A DNA stretch of 64,000 bases from Arthrobacter sp. B1805 (GTDB lineage: Bacteria; Actinomycetota; Actinomycetes; Actinomycetales; Micrococcaceae): assembly GCF_002929745.1 (NCBI RefSeq), contig NZ_PJIQ01000006.1, positions 101,875 to 165,874 on the forward strand, given 5' to 3'. The notes below the pieces were generated by a model, which was not told the origin of the DNA, made no database searches, and saw nothing but the letters and a program-made list of their open reading frames with translations. Positions 9,826 to 18,700 of the stretch are shown one piece after another (position 1 is the stretch's first letter; each line of letters starts with the position of its first letter). Position numbers and translations under genes: made by a program.

Positions 9826-10758
9826 ATGACCAACGAATTTGGGGGAATCGTTGTCGAGGGGGTAGCGCGTAGCTTCGGCTCCGTGCAGGCGATCCGCGAT
9901 ATCGATTTCGAGGCCCCGCCCGGAGAAGTGACCGCACTGATCGGTCCGAACGGCTCCGGCAAGACGACCCTGATGCTGATCATGGCAAGCCTGTTGGCGC
10001 CGGATCTCGGTACGGTACGTGTCGCCGGTTTCGATCCTGCCACGCAACCGGCGGAGGTGAGGAGCAGGGTCGGCTGGATGCCGGACACTCTGGGGGTCTG
10101 GGATTCCCTCACGGCACGGGAGGTGCTGCGGACCCTCGGCGCACTTTATGGCCTGAGCCCTGCGGACTGCTCACGAAGGGCCGACGAACTGCTGCTGACG
10201 GTACGCCTGACCGAATTCGGACGGCAGCCGGCGCGCGTGCTCTCGAGGGGCCAGCAGCAGCGCCTCAGCCTCGCGCGGGCCCTCATCCACGATCCGCAGG
10301 TCCTGCTCCTCGATGAGCCCGCATCAGGCCTCGACCCCGGATCGCGCGTCGAACTGCGGACCCTCCTGCGGTCCCTGGCCGCGCAGGGCAAGACCGTCGT
10401 CGTGTCCAGCCATGTCCTGTCCGAGCTCGACGAGATCGCCGACCGCGCGGTGTTCGTGAATCGCGGGCAGTCCGTCAAGACCCAGACGCTCGACGAAGCC
10501 GGGAGCCAAGCGCGCCGCTACTACGTGCAGGCCCAGCCCATGTCCGCACTCGCCGAGGCCCTTCGGAGCTATGGGGTCCGTTTCGAGACGCGGGGCGACT
10601 CGCGGCGTGAGGAGTTCCTCGTGCAACTCGGCAGTACCGCGGAGGCCTCCTGGCTGCTGCGCACCCTGGTGATGAGCGACGTCGTCGTCACCGCCTTCGC
10701 ACCCGCAGGGGGCGCGCTGGAAGAGACCTACATGAGCCTGGATACGGACCGACTATGA
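9826..10758 (+). CDS. ABC transporter ATP-binding protein
   Basis: A 310-residue ATPase of the ABC-2 export type. Walker A is GPNGSGKTT (40-48), the signature is LSRGQQQRLSLARAL, Walker B is VLLLDEPASGLDP and the H-loop is VSSHVLSELDE. The start MTNEFGG is chosen because it sits right after a -10 hexamer; the 25 residues upstream are non-homologous. The stop overlaps the permease start by four bases (ATGA), so the two form one transporter. The substrate cannot be told from sequence. Confidence 0.93.
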   Translation: MTNEFGGIVVEGVARSFGSVQAIRDIDFEAPPGEVTALIGPNGSGKTTLMLIMASLLAPDLGTVRVAGFDPATQPAEVRSRVGWMPDTLGVWDSLTAREVLRTLGALYGLSPADCSRRADELLLTVRLTEFGRQPARVLSRGQQQRLSLARALIHDPQVLLLDEPASGLDPGSRVELRTLLRSLAAQGKTVVVSSHVLSELDEIADRAVFVNRGQSVKTQTLDEAGSQARRYYVQAQPMSALAEALRSYGVRFETRGDSRREEFLVQLGSTAEASWLLRTLVMSDVVVTAFAPAGGALEETYMSLDTDRL

Positions 10759-11903
10759 GCACCCTTACCGAACCCTCGATGCCGCAGCCGGTCCGGCGGG
10801 CGACCGAGCTGCGATTCCTGACCGCCGTCCGGACCGTCTTCGCCCTCGAGATGAAGCAGCGGCTGCGCGGCAAGGGCTGGTACTGGATGCTCGGTACCTG
10901 GTTCGTCGTCATCGCCTTCATCTTCGTCCTGGCGACCGGGCTTCTCGGCACCACGGACAACGAGGGCGGCATACTCTTCGACCTGATCGTCGGATTCGTC
11001 CTGTTCTTCGGGCTCCTCGTCTCACCCGGACTCTCGGCGAACGCCGTCAACGGCGACCGCGCGGGCGGCACGCTCGCCATCCTGCAGGTGACCCTGCTGA
11101 CACCTGGACAGTTGCTCATGGGCAAATGGCTCGCGTCATGGGTGGGTTCCCTCGCCTTCCTCATCGTGAGCAGCCCCTTCATCTTCTGGGCGCTGGCCCT
11201 CGGTGGAGTCAGCGCGCAGGAAGCTCTCGTCTCACTCCTGATGCTGGCCCTGGAACTCGCCGTGGTCTGCGCGCTCGGGGTCGGCATCTCCGCCCTCGCG
11301 AACCGTCCGCTCTTCTCGATCGTCAGCACGTACATGCTCGTGGCGCTCCTGGCCATCGGCACCCTGATCGTCTTCGGGCTCAGCACCATGCTGGTGATGG
11401 AGAGGCACATCATGACGGTCTCGTCCTACTCCTATCCGGAAGGCAGTTTCGACAGCATGGGCGTGCCCGAGGAGGGTGCGGAACTGGAGTGCCTCACGCA
11501 CACCTACGAGAGCGAGGTGCCCCGGACGGAGTACATCACCTGGATACTCGCGGCGAACCCCTTCGTGGTGGTGGCCGATGCCGTTCCGTACAGCACCGAA
11601 GGGCTGCCGGACGAGTCTGCGTCGGCCTCGCCGCAGGCGGCTTACCTGACCGACGGCCCCTACTACACCCCGGGGGTCATGGAGACCATCAGCCAGGGGG
11701 TGAGGTCCGCCCAGGCCGGGCCGGACTTCGAGCAGACCTGCGAGGAGTCCCAGCAGGCACTGCGGCCGCTACCTCAGGGAATGCCGATCTGGCCCCTCGG
11801 CCTGGGCATCCAGGTGGCGCTCGCGGCCGGGCTCCTGCTGCTCGCCCGACGCAAACTCACGATGCCCGCGAGACGGCTCGCACAGGGTACGCGCATCGCC
11901 TGA
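10755..11903 (+). CDS. ABC-2 family transporter permease
   Basis: This 382-residue membrane protein is translationally coupled to the ATPase. An N-terminal cytoplasmic segment (EMKQRLRGKGWYWML) leads into a helix (WFVVIAFIFVLATGLL), with further helices around FDLIVGFVLFFGLL, AFLIVSSPFIFWALAL, ALELAVVCALGVGI, MLVALLAIGTLIVFGL and a C-terminal one before a basic tail. A large external loop of about 120 residues (about 220-345) precedes the last helix, an ABC-2 export arrangement. The gene ends 10 bases from the converging recR, with no terminator visible between them. Confidence 0.9.
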   Translation: MSTLTEPSMPQPVRRATELRFLTAVRTVFALEMKQRLRGKGWYWMLGTWFVVIAFIFVLATGLLGTTDNEGGILFDLIVGFVLFFGLLVSPGLSANAVNGDRAGGTLAILQVTLLTPGQLLMGKWLASWVGSLAFLIVSSPFIFWALALGGVSAQEALVSLLMLALELAVVCALGVGISALANRPLFSIVSTYMLVALLAIGTLIVFGLSTMLVMERHIMTVSSYSYPEGSFDSMGVPEEGAELECLTHTYESEVPRTEYITWILAANPFVVVADAVPYSTEGLPDESASASPQAAYLTDGPYYTPGVMETISQGVRSAQAGPDFEQTCEESQQALRPLPQGMPIWPLGLGIQVALAAGLLLLARRKLTMPARRLAQGTRIA

Positions 11904-11913
11904 GGCAGGGCCG

Positions 11914-12510
11914 TCAGGACATTGCGCGGCGGCCCTCGAAAGCGCGGCCGAGGGTGACTTCGTCTGCGTATTCGAGGTCCCCGCCCACGGGTAGTCCCGA
12001 CGCAAGCCGGGTCACCGGTATTCCGATCGTCTTGAGCATGCGCACCAGATAGGTCGCAGTCGCCTCACCCTCGAGGTTCGGGTCGGTCGCGATGATGATC
12101 TCCTGGATCTGCTCGTCCGAGAGCCGTGCGAGCAGTTCCCGGATGCGCAGCTGGTCCGGGCCGATGCCGGCAATCGGGTTGATCGCTCCGCCGAGGACGT
12201 GGTACCTGCCGCGGAAGGACCGGGTGCGCTCGACGGCGATCACGTCCTTGGATTCCTCGACCACGCAGATCATGGTGGGGTCGCGACGGGGGTCCCGGCA
12301 GATTGCGCACTGCTCCTGCTCGGCGACGTTGCCGCAGATGCTGCAGAACTTGACCCGTTCCTTGACCGTGGTGATCGCAGTGACGAGACGGGCCATGTCC
12401 TCGGAGTCGGCTTCGAGGATGTGGAACGCGAGACGTTGGGCCGACTTCGGCCCCACCCCTGGCAGGCGTCCGAGCTCATCGATCAGCTCCTGCACTGCGC
12501 CTTCGTACAC
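11914..12510 (-). CDS. recR: RecR, recombination mediator
   Basis: A 198-residue RecR that acts with RecO/RecF in loading RecA at gaps. A helix-hairpin-helix ([18 protein letters not shown], about 13-30) is followed by a four-cysteine zinc finger (Cys56, 59, 68, 71) and a Toprim domain with VVEESKD and [11 protein letters not shown]. The GTG start at 12510 has AAGGA upstream. It lies downstream of dnaX with a 189-base gap; the ybaB/ebfC gene found between dnaX and recR in many bacteria is not present there. Confidence 0.96.
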   Translation of the reverse strand: MYEGAVQELIDELGRLPGVGPKSAQRLAFHILEADSEDMARLVTAITTVKERVKFCSICGNVAEQEQCAICRDPRRDPTMICVVEESKDVIAVERTRSFRGRYHVLGGAINPIAGIGPDQLRIRELLARLSDEQIQEIIIATDPNLEGEATATYLVRMLKTIGIPVTRLASGLPVGGDLEYADEVTLGRAFEGRRAMS

Positions 12511-12699
12511 GGTGATTCCTTATCTGCGGATGGTGGTGGTGCAGGCATTCGAGCTATCGGCGGCCTGTTCGTGCTTCTCGGCGTGGTCGGCGAGGAGCGG
12601 TCTTCCTATTGTCCGCCCTGCACGACGGCGCAGGGTCCCTTGGCGCGGCTGTTTCGCCCTCAGCGGTCGAAGTGGGCCGACGATGCCTCCGCCCGGCTG

Positions 12700-15600
12700 C
12701 TACTGCCCGTCGACGCCGCGTTCCTCGACGAGGCGTCCGTTGAGGATCCGCTCGATGGCCGTCCGCCCGACGAGTCCCGACTCCTCGATGGTTTCATCGT
12801 CGGCGCTCGGCTCGTCCTCGACGAAGCGGAGGTCGACAGCACCGCGCGCGGCGGCGGCTTCCTCGGCGCGCTTGCGCTCAGCCTCGTCGAGCAACTGCTG
12901 GTAGCGGCTCACCGGCTTCTGGCGGACATTGTCGGCGGCTGCCGGGCGGTCCAGGGGTCCGCCACCGCCGGACCGGACCGACGACGGACCACTGCTGATC
13001 GGCGAGGAGACGGCCGCCGTTGGAGTCGGCTGTTCAACGGTGGCGGCGGGGCGCGTCGGGGCCGAGCGCTCGGTGTGTCCCGGCGGCGGCGTCGAGGGAC
13101 GGGCGTCGACCTGCGGCGCGGCAGTCGGTGGGATGGCTGCCTCCTCGCCGGTGGGTGCAATAGGTGCAGTGGGCGCAGCGGACGCCGGCGGGCTCCATAT
13201 CACCGAGCGTGAGGCCTCCGGGGCGGGGGCCTGTGCCTGCGAAGGGGTGGGGGTGCTGCGCTCGGTGGGCCGGCGCTGGTCGGTTGCCGGTGCGGCCGGT
13301 GCTGACGCGTGGGACCTGGAGTGCGATGAACTCGTCGCCGTCGTGGCGCCGGTCCGGGCGGGAGCGCTCGTCGGACGCGCCGCCTGCGCGCCCCGCTGTC
13401 CTGTCGGCCGGCTCTCGAAGGGGTCCTCCGGCACGGCACCCCAACCGGGACCCGGATCGAAAGCCTCCTCGGGGGGTTCGACGAGCGCCCAGGAGTCATC
13501 GGACATGGACGGATCCCAGGCGCTGACGGTTTCGGGAGTCGTCGAATCGGTGGCGTCGGATCGGGCGGTCGTGTCCCGGCGGGTTGTCGAAGCAGGCTCC
13601 TGCGGACCGACGACTGCAGGGCTACCGCCTGACGCCACGACCGCCTGGGCTGCTGCCCCCGGCGGTGCTGCGGAGGGTAGCCCGACTGGGCTGTCCACTG
13701 AGGGCGGGAAGGCATGGCCTGGTGCACTGCGCGGTGCCGGGGAGGATTGTTCCGCGGAGGGTCGTTCCGCGGGGAGTCGTCCGGCGGCGGTCGGCCCGTC
13801 GGAGCTGGACCGCGCCGGCGAGCCAGTAGGCAGTGGCCCGTTCACTTCAGCCGACGGGCGCGCGGCATCGTCGCGATGCACATCCGCTGCCGCGGCAGCG
13901 CTGTCCCGCTGTCCGGGGCGGGGCGCTGCGGGCGCATTGCCGGTGGCGGGGAGCGCGGAGCCCGGACGGGTGGGGGTGGCTATGGTTGCATCAGCGGAGC
14001 CGGGCGCACCTGCCACTGCCGTCGGACGCGTGCTCCCGCTCGACGCAGGGGGAGATCCGCGGCCGGCTGACGCAGCCGGAGAAGCAGGACCCGGGTTACT
14101 GCCCGGGGGCGCCTGACCCGCTGGTACTTTTGGGCCCGACTCACCCGACCCATCGGCGTCGTAGACCGCCTCGATCGAGCAGGTGAGACCGAGGACCTTG
14201 TGGATGGCCTGCTTGAGGTTGTCCATGTGGGGCCCGCGCTGGAAGCCGATCGCGTTGCCCTGGTTCGCGAAGGCCAGCACCAGTTGGTTGCCCTCGAAGG
14301 AACGCGGCTTCGCGGTGACGTTGACGATGAGCCAGGTGGCGCGCTTGATCCGGGCGACCTCGTCCAGGATCTCGGGCCAGGCCCGCCGAACCATCTCGAC
14401 GTTGCCGCCGGAAGCGGCAGGCTGTCCCGATGGGGCATCGGGCCGCCGGGGCTCCTGCACGGCCTGCCGATCCTGCTCGGACGACGGCTGAAGCTCATGA
14501 CCGGCAGGGGGCTGTGGCGCTTGGAGTCCGACGTGGGGAGAGGCGGAAGGCTGGGCGGGCTCGACCCTCCGGGGCTGGGAGGCCTGCGCCCGGTCGATGG
14601 TGCCGGCGGGGATCTGGATGCGGGAATCGCGATCGGACTCCGGCGCAGTCTGGCCTTCCGGAGGCGACATCGGTGAGACCGTCGGCCCGGCCGCTTCCAC
14701 GCGCCCAGTCGGCTGCGCGGTCGGCTGCCCGGTCGGCTGCCCGCTCGGCTGCGCGGTCGGCTGCCCGGTCGGCTGCCCGCTCGGCTGCGCGGTCGGCTGC
14801 TTCGAGCTCTGCCCCGCGGGGCGGCTCGGGGATTCAGGATCGGAGAAGGCCGAGTTCGTGGATACGCCCCAGCTGCCGCCCCAATCAGGGGACGAATCCG
14901 CCGTGGCGGGAGCCGACGTCGGCTGCTGCGCCCGTGCTGCAGCGGGGACCGCGGGTGAGTGTGCACCTGGAGCGGCAGCGGGAACGGCGGGGGCCGACGG
15001 ATCGGCGGCGGGAAGGGACCAGCGAGCGGCCGCTTCCTCCGCCGTTCGAGGAACGTCGAGCCGCGGTCGTGCCGGCGCCTTCGGTACTTCATCCGCTTCC
15101 GGGGCTTCCACGGCGGGCGTTCCGCCGGCGTATTCGAGGCGTCGCTCGATGCGGTCGACCCGGGCGAGAGTGCCTCGGGCGGTGGCATCCGCAGCTGGAA
15201 GGAGCAGCCGGGCACACAGCAGTTCGAGGTGCAGGCGCGGCGACGTGGCTCCCGTCATCTCGGTGAGGGCGGTGTTGGTGACGTCGGCGGCGCGGGACAG
15301 CTCGCCCGCGCCGAGCTGGTTCGCCTGCGTGCGCATGCGGTTGAGCTGGTCGTCCGGGACACCGCGCAGAATGGATGCCGCGCCCTCGGGCACGGCATTG
15401 ATGACGATCAGGTCCCGGAAGCGCTCGAGCAGGTCCTCGACGAACCGGCGCGGATCGTGTCCGGTCTGGATGACCCGGTCCACAGCGTTGAAGACCGTCG
15501 CGGCGTCACCAGCTGCCACGGAGTCGACGACGTCGTCGAGGAGCGTCGCGTGCGTATAGCCGAGGAGGGACACCGCGAGCTCGTAGTCGAGGCCGCTCTC

Positions 15601-16290
15601 ACCCGCGCCGGCCATCAGCTGGTCGAGCACGGAGAGGGAGTCGCGGACCGATCCGCCGCCGGCACGGATCACGAGCGAGAGTACGCCGGGTGCGACGGGG
15701 ACGTTCTCCTGGTGGCAGAGCAGTTCGAGGTACGCCATGAGCGGTTCCGGCGGGACCAGCCGGAACGGGTAGTGGTGCGTGCGCGAGCGGATGGTGCCGA
15801 TCACCTTGTCGGGCTCGGTGGTCGCGAAGATGAAGAGGATGTGCTCAGGCGGCTCCTCGACGATCTTCAGCAGTGCGTTGAAGCCTGCCGAGGTGACCAT
15901 GTGCGCCTCGTCGATGATGAAGATCTTGAACCGGTCGCGGACCGGCGCGAAGGTTGCGCGCTCGCGGAGATCGCGGGCGTCATCGACGCCTCCGTGGCTG
16001 GCCGCGTCGATCTCGATGACGTCGAGGCTGCCCGACCCGTTGCGCGCGAGTTCCACGCAGCTGTCGCAGGTTCCGCAGGGCGTGGAGGTGGGGCCCTGGG
16101 CGCAGTTGAGGCAGCGGGCGAGGATGCGTGCCGACGTGGTCTTGCCACACCCGCGCGGACCGGAGAAGAGGTAGGCGTGATTGATGCGGTCCTTGTCGAT
16201 GGCCGCCATCAGGGGTTCGGTGACATGCTCCTGGCCGATGACGTCCGCGAAGGTCTCGGGACGGTAGCGGCGGTAGAGGGCTGTACTCAC
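12700..16290 (-). CDS. dnaX: DNA polymerase III subunit gamma/tau
   Basis: The clamp-loader ATPase. The first 370 residues or so are conserved: MSTALYRRYRPETF, Walker A GPRGCGKTT (44-52), zinc cysteines in CLNCAQGP and CGTCDSC, Walker B FIIDEAHM and the FNALLKIVEEPPEH segment. The remaining 800 or so residues are very rich in Pro, Ala, Ser and Thr, interrupted by one ordered block (VRRAWPEILDEVARIKRAT to about QAIHKVLG) that resembles the tau domain. Length 1196 is long for the family. The GTG start overlaps the gluQ stop by four bases. Confidence 0.95.
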   Translation of the reverse strand: MSTALYRRYRPETFADVIGQEHVTEPLMAAIDKDRINHAYLFSGPRGCGKTTSARILARCLNCAQGPTSTPCGTCDSCVELARNGSGSLDVIEIDAASHGGVDDARDLRERATFAPVRDRFKIFIIDEAHMVTSAGFNALLKIVEEPPEHILFIFATTEPDKVIGTIRSRTHHYPFRLVPPEPLMAYLELLCHQENVPVAPGVLSLVIRAGGGSVRDSLSVLDQLMAGAGESGLDYELAVSLLGYTHATLLDDVVDSVAAGDAATVFNAVDRVIQTGHDPRRFVEDLLERFRDLIVINAVPEGAASILRGVPDDQLNRMRTQANQLGAGELSRAADVTNTALTEMTGATSPRLHLELLCARLLLPAADATARGTLARVDRIERRLEYAGGTPAVEAPEADEVPKAPARPRLDVPRTAEEAAARWSLPAADPSAPAVPAAAPGAHSPAVPAAARAQQPTSAPATADSSPDWGGSWGVSTNSAFSDPESPSRPAGQSSKQPTAQPSGQPTGQPTAQPSGQPTGQPTAQPTGRVEAAGPTVSPMSPPEGQTAPESDRDSRIQIPAGTIDRAQASQPRRVEPAQPSASPHVGLQAPQPPAGHELQPSSEQDRQAVQEPRRPDAPSGQPAASGGNVEMVRRAWPEILDEVARIKRATWLIVNVTAKPRSFEGNQLVLAFANQGNAIGFQRGPHMDNLKQAIHKVLGLTCSIEAVYDADGSGESGPKVPAGQAPPGSNPGPASPAASAGRGSPPASSGSTRPTAVAGAPGSADATIATPTRPGSALPATGNAPAAPRPGQRDSAAAAADVHRDDAARPSAEVNGPLPTGSPARSSSDGPTAAGRLPAERPSAEQSSPAPRSAPGHAFPPSVDSPVGLPSAAPPGAAAQAVVASGGSPAVVGPQEPASTTRRDTTARSDATDSTTPETVSAWDPSMSDDSWALVEPPEEAFDPGPGWGAVPEDPFESRPTGQRGAQAARPTSAPARTGATTATSSSHSRSHASAPAAPATDQRRPTERSTPTPSQAQAPAPEASRSVIWSPPASAAPTAPIAPTGEEAAIPPTAAPQVDARPSTPPPGHTERSAPTRPAATVEQPTPTAAVSSPISSGPSSVRSGGGGPLDRPAAADNVRQKPVSRYQQLLDEAERKRAEEAAAARGAVDLRFVEDEPSADDETIEESGLVGRTAIERILNGRLVEERGVDGQ
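14711..14794 (-). repeat. 12-base tandem repeat inside dnaX
   Basis: Seven near-identical 12-base units (GGCTGC followed by GCGGTC, CCGGTC or CCGCTC on the + strand) occur back to back. Three unit types recur in the same order, so there is a 36-base higher-order period. On the coding strand they give four-residue steps QPTA, QPSG and QPTG in the disordered tail of DnaX. Such tracts expand and contract by slippage. Confidence 0.9.
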
Positions 16291-17240
16291 GGATGAACCT
16301 TATCGGTTGGTGCTGACGGTTTGCATGCCGGGTCGGCGGGCGTGGAGAACAGGTCGGCGGGGTCCACGATCCACGGTGCCCGAGGCAGCCGACCGGGTTC
16401 GAAGGCTGCGAGCGCCGCCTCGAGCGACTCCGCGGGGAGATCGAGGGAGGACAGGATGACGCCGAGCACCTCAGCGGGAGCCCGGCCCAGCCGGGCAAGG
16501 TCCTCCAGTGTCACAGCGCCGTCCCGTTTTGCCAAGCGGCGGCCTTCGCGGTTCACCGCGAGAGGTACATGGGCGTAGACCGGCTCGGGCAGGCCGAGCA
16601 GTGAGGCGAGGTAGGACTGGCGGGGGGCGGACTCCAGCAGGTCGTCCCCGCGTACGACCTGATCGATGTGCTGCGCCGCATCATCGACCACCACGGCGAG
16701 GTTGTAGGCGATGACGCCGTCGTTGCGCTGCAGCACGAAGTCGTCGACGGGTCCGATGACGCGACCCGCAAGGAGGTCCTCGGCGTGCCAGAGGTCGACG
16801 GCGGACCTCAGCCGGAGCGCGGGGGCCCGCACAGCACGACGACGGGCGCGTTCCTCCTCGGGCAGGGCGCGGCAGGTGCCGGGGTAGAAACCGGGCCGGG
16901 CATGCGGTGCACTCGCCGCTTCAGCGACATCGCGGCGTGAGCAGAAGCACTCGTAGACGAGTCCCTGCTCCAGCAGGTGGTCGAGCGTCCGCTGGTAGCG
17001 GCCGACCTGTTCGCTCTGACGAATGACGGGTGTGTCGGAGGTGAGCCCCAGTGCGGCCAGTTCGGCGAGTTGCGCGGCCTCGGCGCCGGCCCGGACGCGG
17101 TCCAGGTCCTCGACGCGGATCACGAACTGCCGGCCGGTCGAACGGGCGAAGAGCCAGGCGAGGACGGCGGTACGGAGGTTGCCGATATGCAGCTGACCTG
17201 TCGGGCTGGGGGCAAAGCGGCCGGCGCCTCGATCTGCCAC
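16287..17240 (-). CDS. gluQ: Glutamyl-Q tRNA(Asp) synthetase
   Basis: A 317-residue truncated GluRS paralogue that attaches glutamate to queuosine in tRNA-Asp. The class I motif is PSPTGQLHIGN (the HIGH motif reads HIGN), zinc-site residues are in YECFCSRRD and PGTCRAL, and the KMSKS counterpart is LAKRDG. The tRNA anticodon-binding C-terminus of GluRS is absent. The GTG start has GGGAGG eight bases upstream. It overlaps dnaX by four bases. A tgt gene for queuosine insertion lies at 25806-27071, consistent with this role. Confidence 0.9.
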   Translation of the reverse strand: MADRGAGRFAPSPTGQLHIGNLRTAVLAWLFARSTGRQFVIRVEDLDRVRAGAEAAQLAELAALGLTSDTPVIRQSEQVGRYQRTLDHLLEQGLVYECFCSRRDVAEAASAPHARPGFYPGTCRALPEEERARRRAVRAPALRLRSAVDLWHAEDLLAGRVIGPVDDFVLQRNDGVIAYNLAVVVDDAAQHIDQVVRGDDLLESAPRQSYLASLLGLPEPVYAHVPLAVNREGRRLAKRDGAVTLEDLARLGRAPAEVLGVILSSLDLPAESLEAALAAFEPGRLPRAPWIVDPADLFSTPADPACKPSAPTDKVHP

Positions 17241-17272
17241 CTTCGAAACCTCCCAGCGACCCGCTTAAAGTG

Positions 17273-17364
17273 AAGACCCCCCATGCACCTGCCAGAGCCC
17301 GCTTACCCTTGCTACCTTCCGGTCCTGGGGGAGTTCACAGGATGACACCACATGAGGGGCCGGG
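17273..17364 (-). ncRNA. ffs: SRP RNA (small 4.5S type)
   Basis: The minus strand carries the conserved SRP core CAGGACCGGAAGGTAGCA with the GGAAG tetraloop region, followed by AGGGTAAGCGGGC. The outer ends (CCCCTCATGTGG and GGTGCATGGGGGG) pair to close the helix. The ends of the RNA are set from the pairing and are uncertain by a few bases. It lies just upstream of gluQ-dnaX, reading the same way, and is divergent from tRNA-Ser. Confidence 0.92.
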
Positions 17365-17394
17365 AAATAGTCTACACAGGTGCCTGCGGGGCAT

Positions 17395-17441
17395 CCGAAT
17401 CGGCCGGGTGCTCAGAGAGGTCCCCCGAGGGCGCGATTCGG
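17395..17441. other. Inverted repeat between SRP RNA and tRNA-Ser
   Basis: CCGAATCG (17395-17402) and CGATTCGG (17434-17441) are perfect 8-base complements with 31 bases between. They lie in the promoter space shared by the divergent ffs and tRNA-Ser genes. I cannot assign a function. Confidence 0.35.
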
Positions 17442-17484
17442 CAGGAACCACTTGTATGGGTATTCTGGTATCTGCTCCAAATGA

Positions 17485-17569
17485 GGAGGATTCGCCTAGC
17501 GGCCTATGGCGCACGCCTGGAACGCGTGTTGGGTTAACGCCCTCGGGGGTTCAAATCCCCCATCCTCCG
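17485..17569 (+). tRNA. tRNA-Ser (anticodon GGA)
   Basis: The acceptor stem is GGAGGAT (17485-17491) with ATCCTCC (17562-17568) and discriminator G. The anticodon loop CTGGAAC gives GGA at 17519-17521 within a CACGC/GCGTG stem. A long variable arm (class II) and the T-arm GGGGGTTCAAATCCCCC are present. CC follows the discriminator but the terminal A is not encoded. Confidence 0.97.
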
Positions 17570-17581
17570 CCTTGTTGCTCG

Positions 17582-17623
17582 AAACAGTAGGACCCCGACT
17601 CCATGTCGGGGTCCTACTGTTTT
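17582..17623. terminator. Terminator shared by tRNA-Ser and the MpaB-like gene
   Basis: 18-base perfect arms (AAACAGTAGGACCCCGAC at 17582-17599 and its complement at 17605-17622) surround a 5-base loop, followed by T residues on the + strand and by TTTC on the minus strand. The right arm reaches into the stop codon of the converging gene (17622-17624). Confidence 0.88.
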
Positions 17624-18539
17624 AGGTCGCGGACGAGTCGGCGTCGCCGCTCAGACGACGCAAGCGCTTCTTCGCGGCCGCCTCGGCCGGACCCTCCGGG
17701 CCGAGCCCCAGCCGGATCACGCCGAGTACGAGCCGCACGGTTGTCCTGATGGGCAGGGGAACCGGTCCGAGGGACGGCACTCGAAGACCGAGCATCTCCC
17801 GGTGTCTCGGCTCGAGCGTCGCCACCGCTCCGGCGAACAGGACCCGGTAGCCGAGGCGTTGGGACCGCGGTAGCGGCGGACGGCGGATGTACCGGAGCGC
17901 TTCCCGTACCTGATCACTGGTGGTCAGCTCGTCGTCGAACGCCGCGAGCTGTGAACGCAGTTCGGCTTCGGACCGTGGCGGGTCCTCGAGCCCCATCAGC
18001 TGCCCGGCGTGCGCCCACTCGGCGACGTACTGATCCGGTCCTCCAGGGATGGGTCCGCCGTAGGCGGCGTGTGCGGCCACGAAGGCGTCGGTGAAGGCCA
18101 GGTGGACCCAGCGAATGAGGTCGGGGTCGGACGCGGCATAGCTCCGTTCGTCCCCCCGGCTGTCGATGTAGGTGCCGTGGACCCTGGTGTGGAGCCGCTG
18201 CACGAATTCGGACCCTTCCCGGGCGGCGGTCTTCGAGCCGTAGGTGACCGTGAAGATCCAGCGGATCGTGTTGGCGAGTCGCCCGAGCGGTTCTTCCCGG
18301 AAGCTCGAGTGGGCGTGCACGCCGGCCATGGCACCGGGATGCAGGGCCTGGAGCAGCAGGGCGCGGATGCCGGCAACCGTCGGCGTGATGGAGCTGTGGA
18401 CGGTCCAGACCGCCGAACCGACCGGGAAGTATCCGGCGTCGTCGCCCTTCTCGAACTCGAACTGCCACTGCGGGATGGTGGGATCACCGTCGGTGAAGGT
18501 GGTTCGGAGCTGCGTTTTCCACGTGTCGATCATTCCCAT
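17622..18539 (-). CDS. Oxygenase MpaB family protein (DUF2236)
   Basis: A 305-residue protein of the DUF2236/MpaB family, related to haem b-binding proteins such as rubber oxygenase Lcp. Typical segments are GSAVWTVHSSITPTVAG, ALHPGAMAGVHAHSSF (family histidines) and a long helical region through WVHLAFTDAFVAAHAAYGG. No signal peptide is seen. I start at MGMIDTWK (18539), which has AGGACGG upstream; an ATG nine codons earlier (18566) lacks a ribosome site. Substrate unknown. Confidence 0.82.
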   Translation of the reverse strand: MGMIDTWKTQLRTTFTDGDPTIPQWQFEFEKGDDAGYFPVGSAVWTVHSSITPTVAGIRALLLQALHPGAMAGVHAHSSFREEPLGRLANTIRWIFTVTYGSKTAAREGSEFVQRLHTRVHGTYIDSRGDERSYAASDPDLIRWVHLAFTDAFVAAHAAYGGPIPGGPDQYVAEWAHAGQLMGLEDPPRSEAELRSQLAAFDDELTTSDQVREALRYIRRPPLPRSQRLGYRVLFAGAVATLEPRHREMLGLRVPSLGPVPLPIRTTVRLVLGVIRLGLGPEGPAEAAAKKRLRRLSGDADSSAT

Positions 18540-18700
18540 GCGGTGACCCGTCCTGTCGGTGACCATGCGGCCGGTTGGTGCGGCCCTGTTCGGGGCAGCC
18601 GCGTCAGTCCAACGTACCCGCGCCTGCTTTTGCTCCTGTCCGCCATCCGCGGTGCACGATGGAACGAAGCACGGACAACACCACCTACCAGGGAGAAACC

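Noticed and set aside
12511..12699. Small gene (ybaB/ebfC) between dnaX and recR
   Set aside because: No frame of about 100 codons with the YbaB pattern is present in either strand of this gap.
14711..14794. Short regularly spaced repeat resembling a CRISPR array
   Set aside because: Units abut with no spacers and encode a regular peptide inside dnaX. No cas genes are in the window.
17485..17569. tRNA-Ser as an integration (att) site
   Set aside because: No integrase, direct repeat of the tRNA 3' end, or phage-like genes are near; it is followed directly by a terminator and a chromosomal gene.
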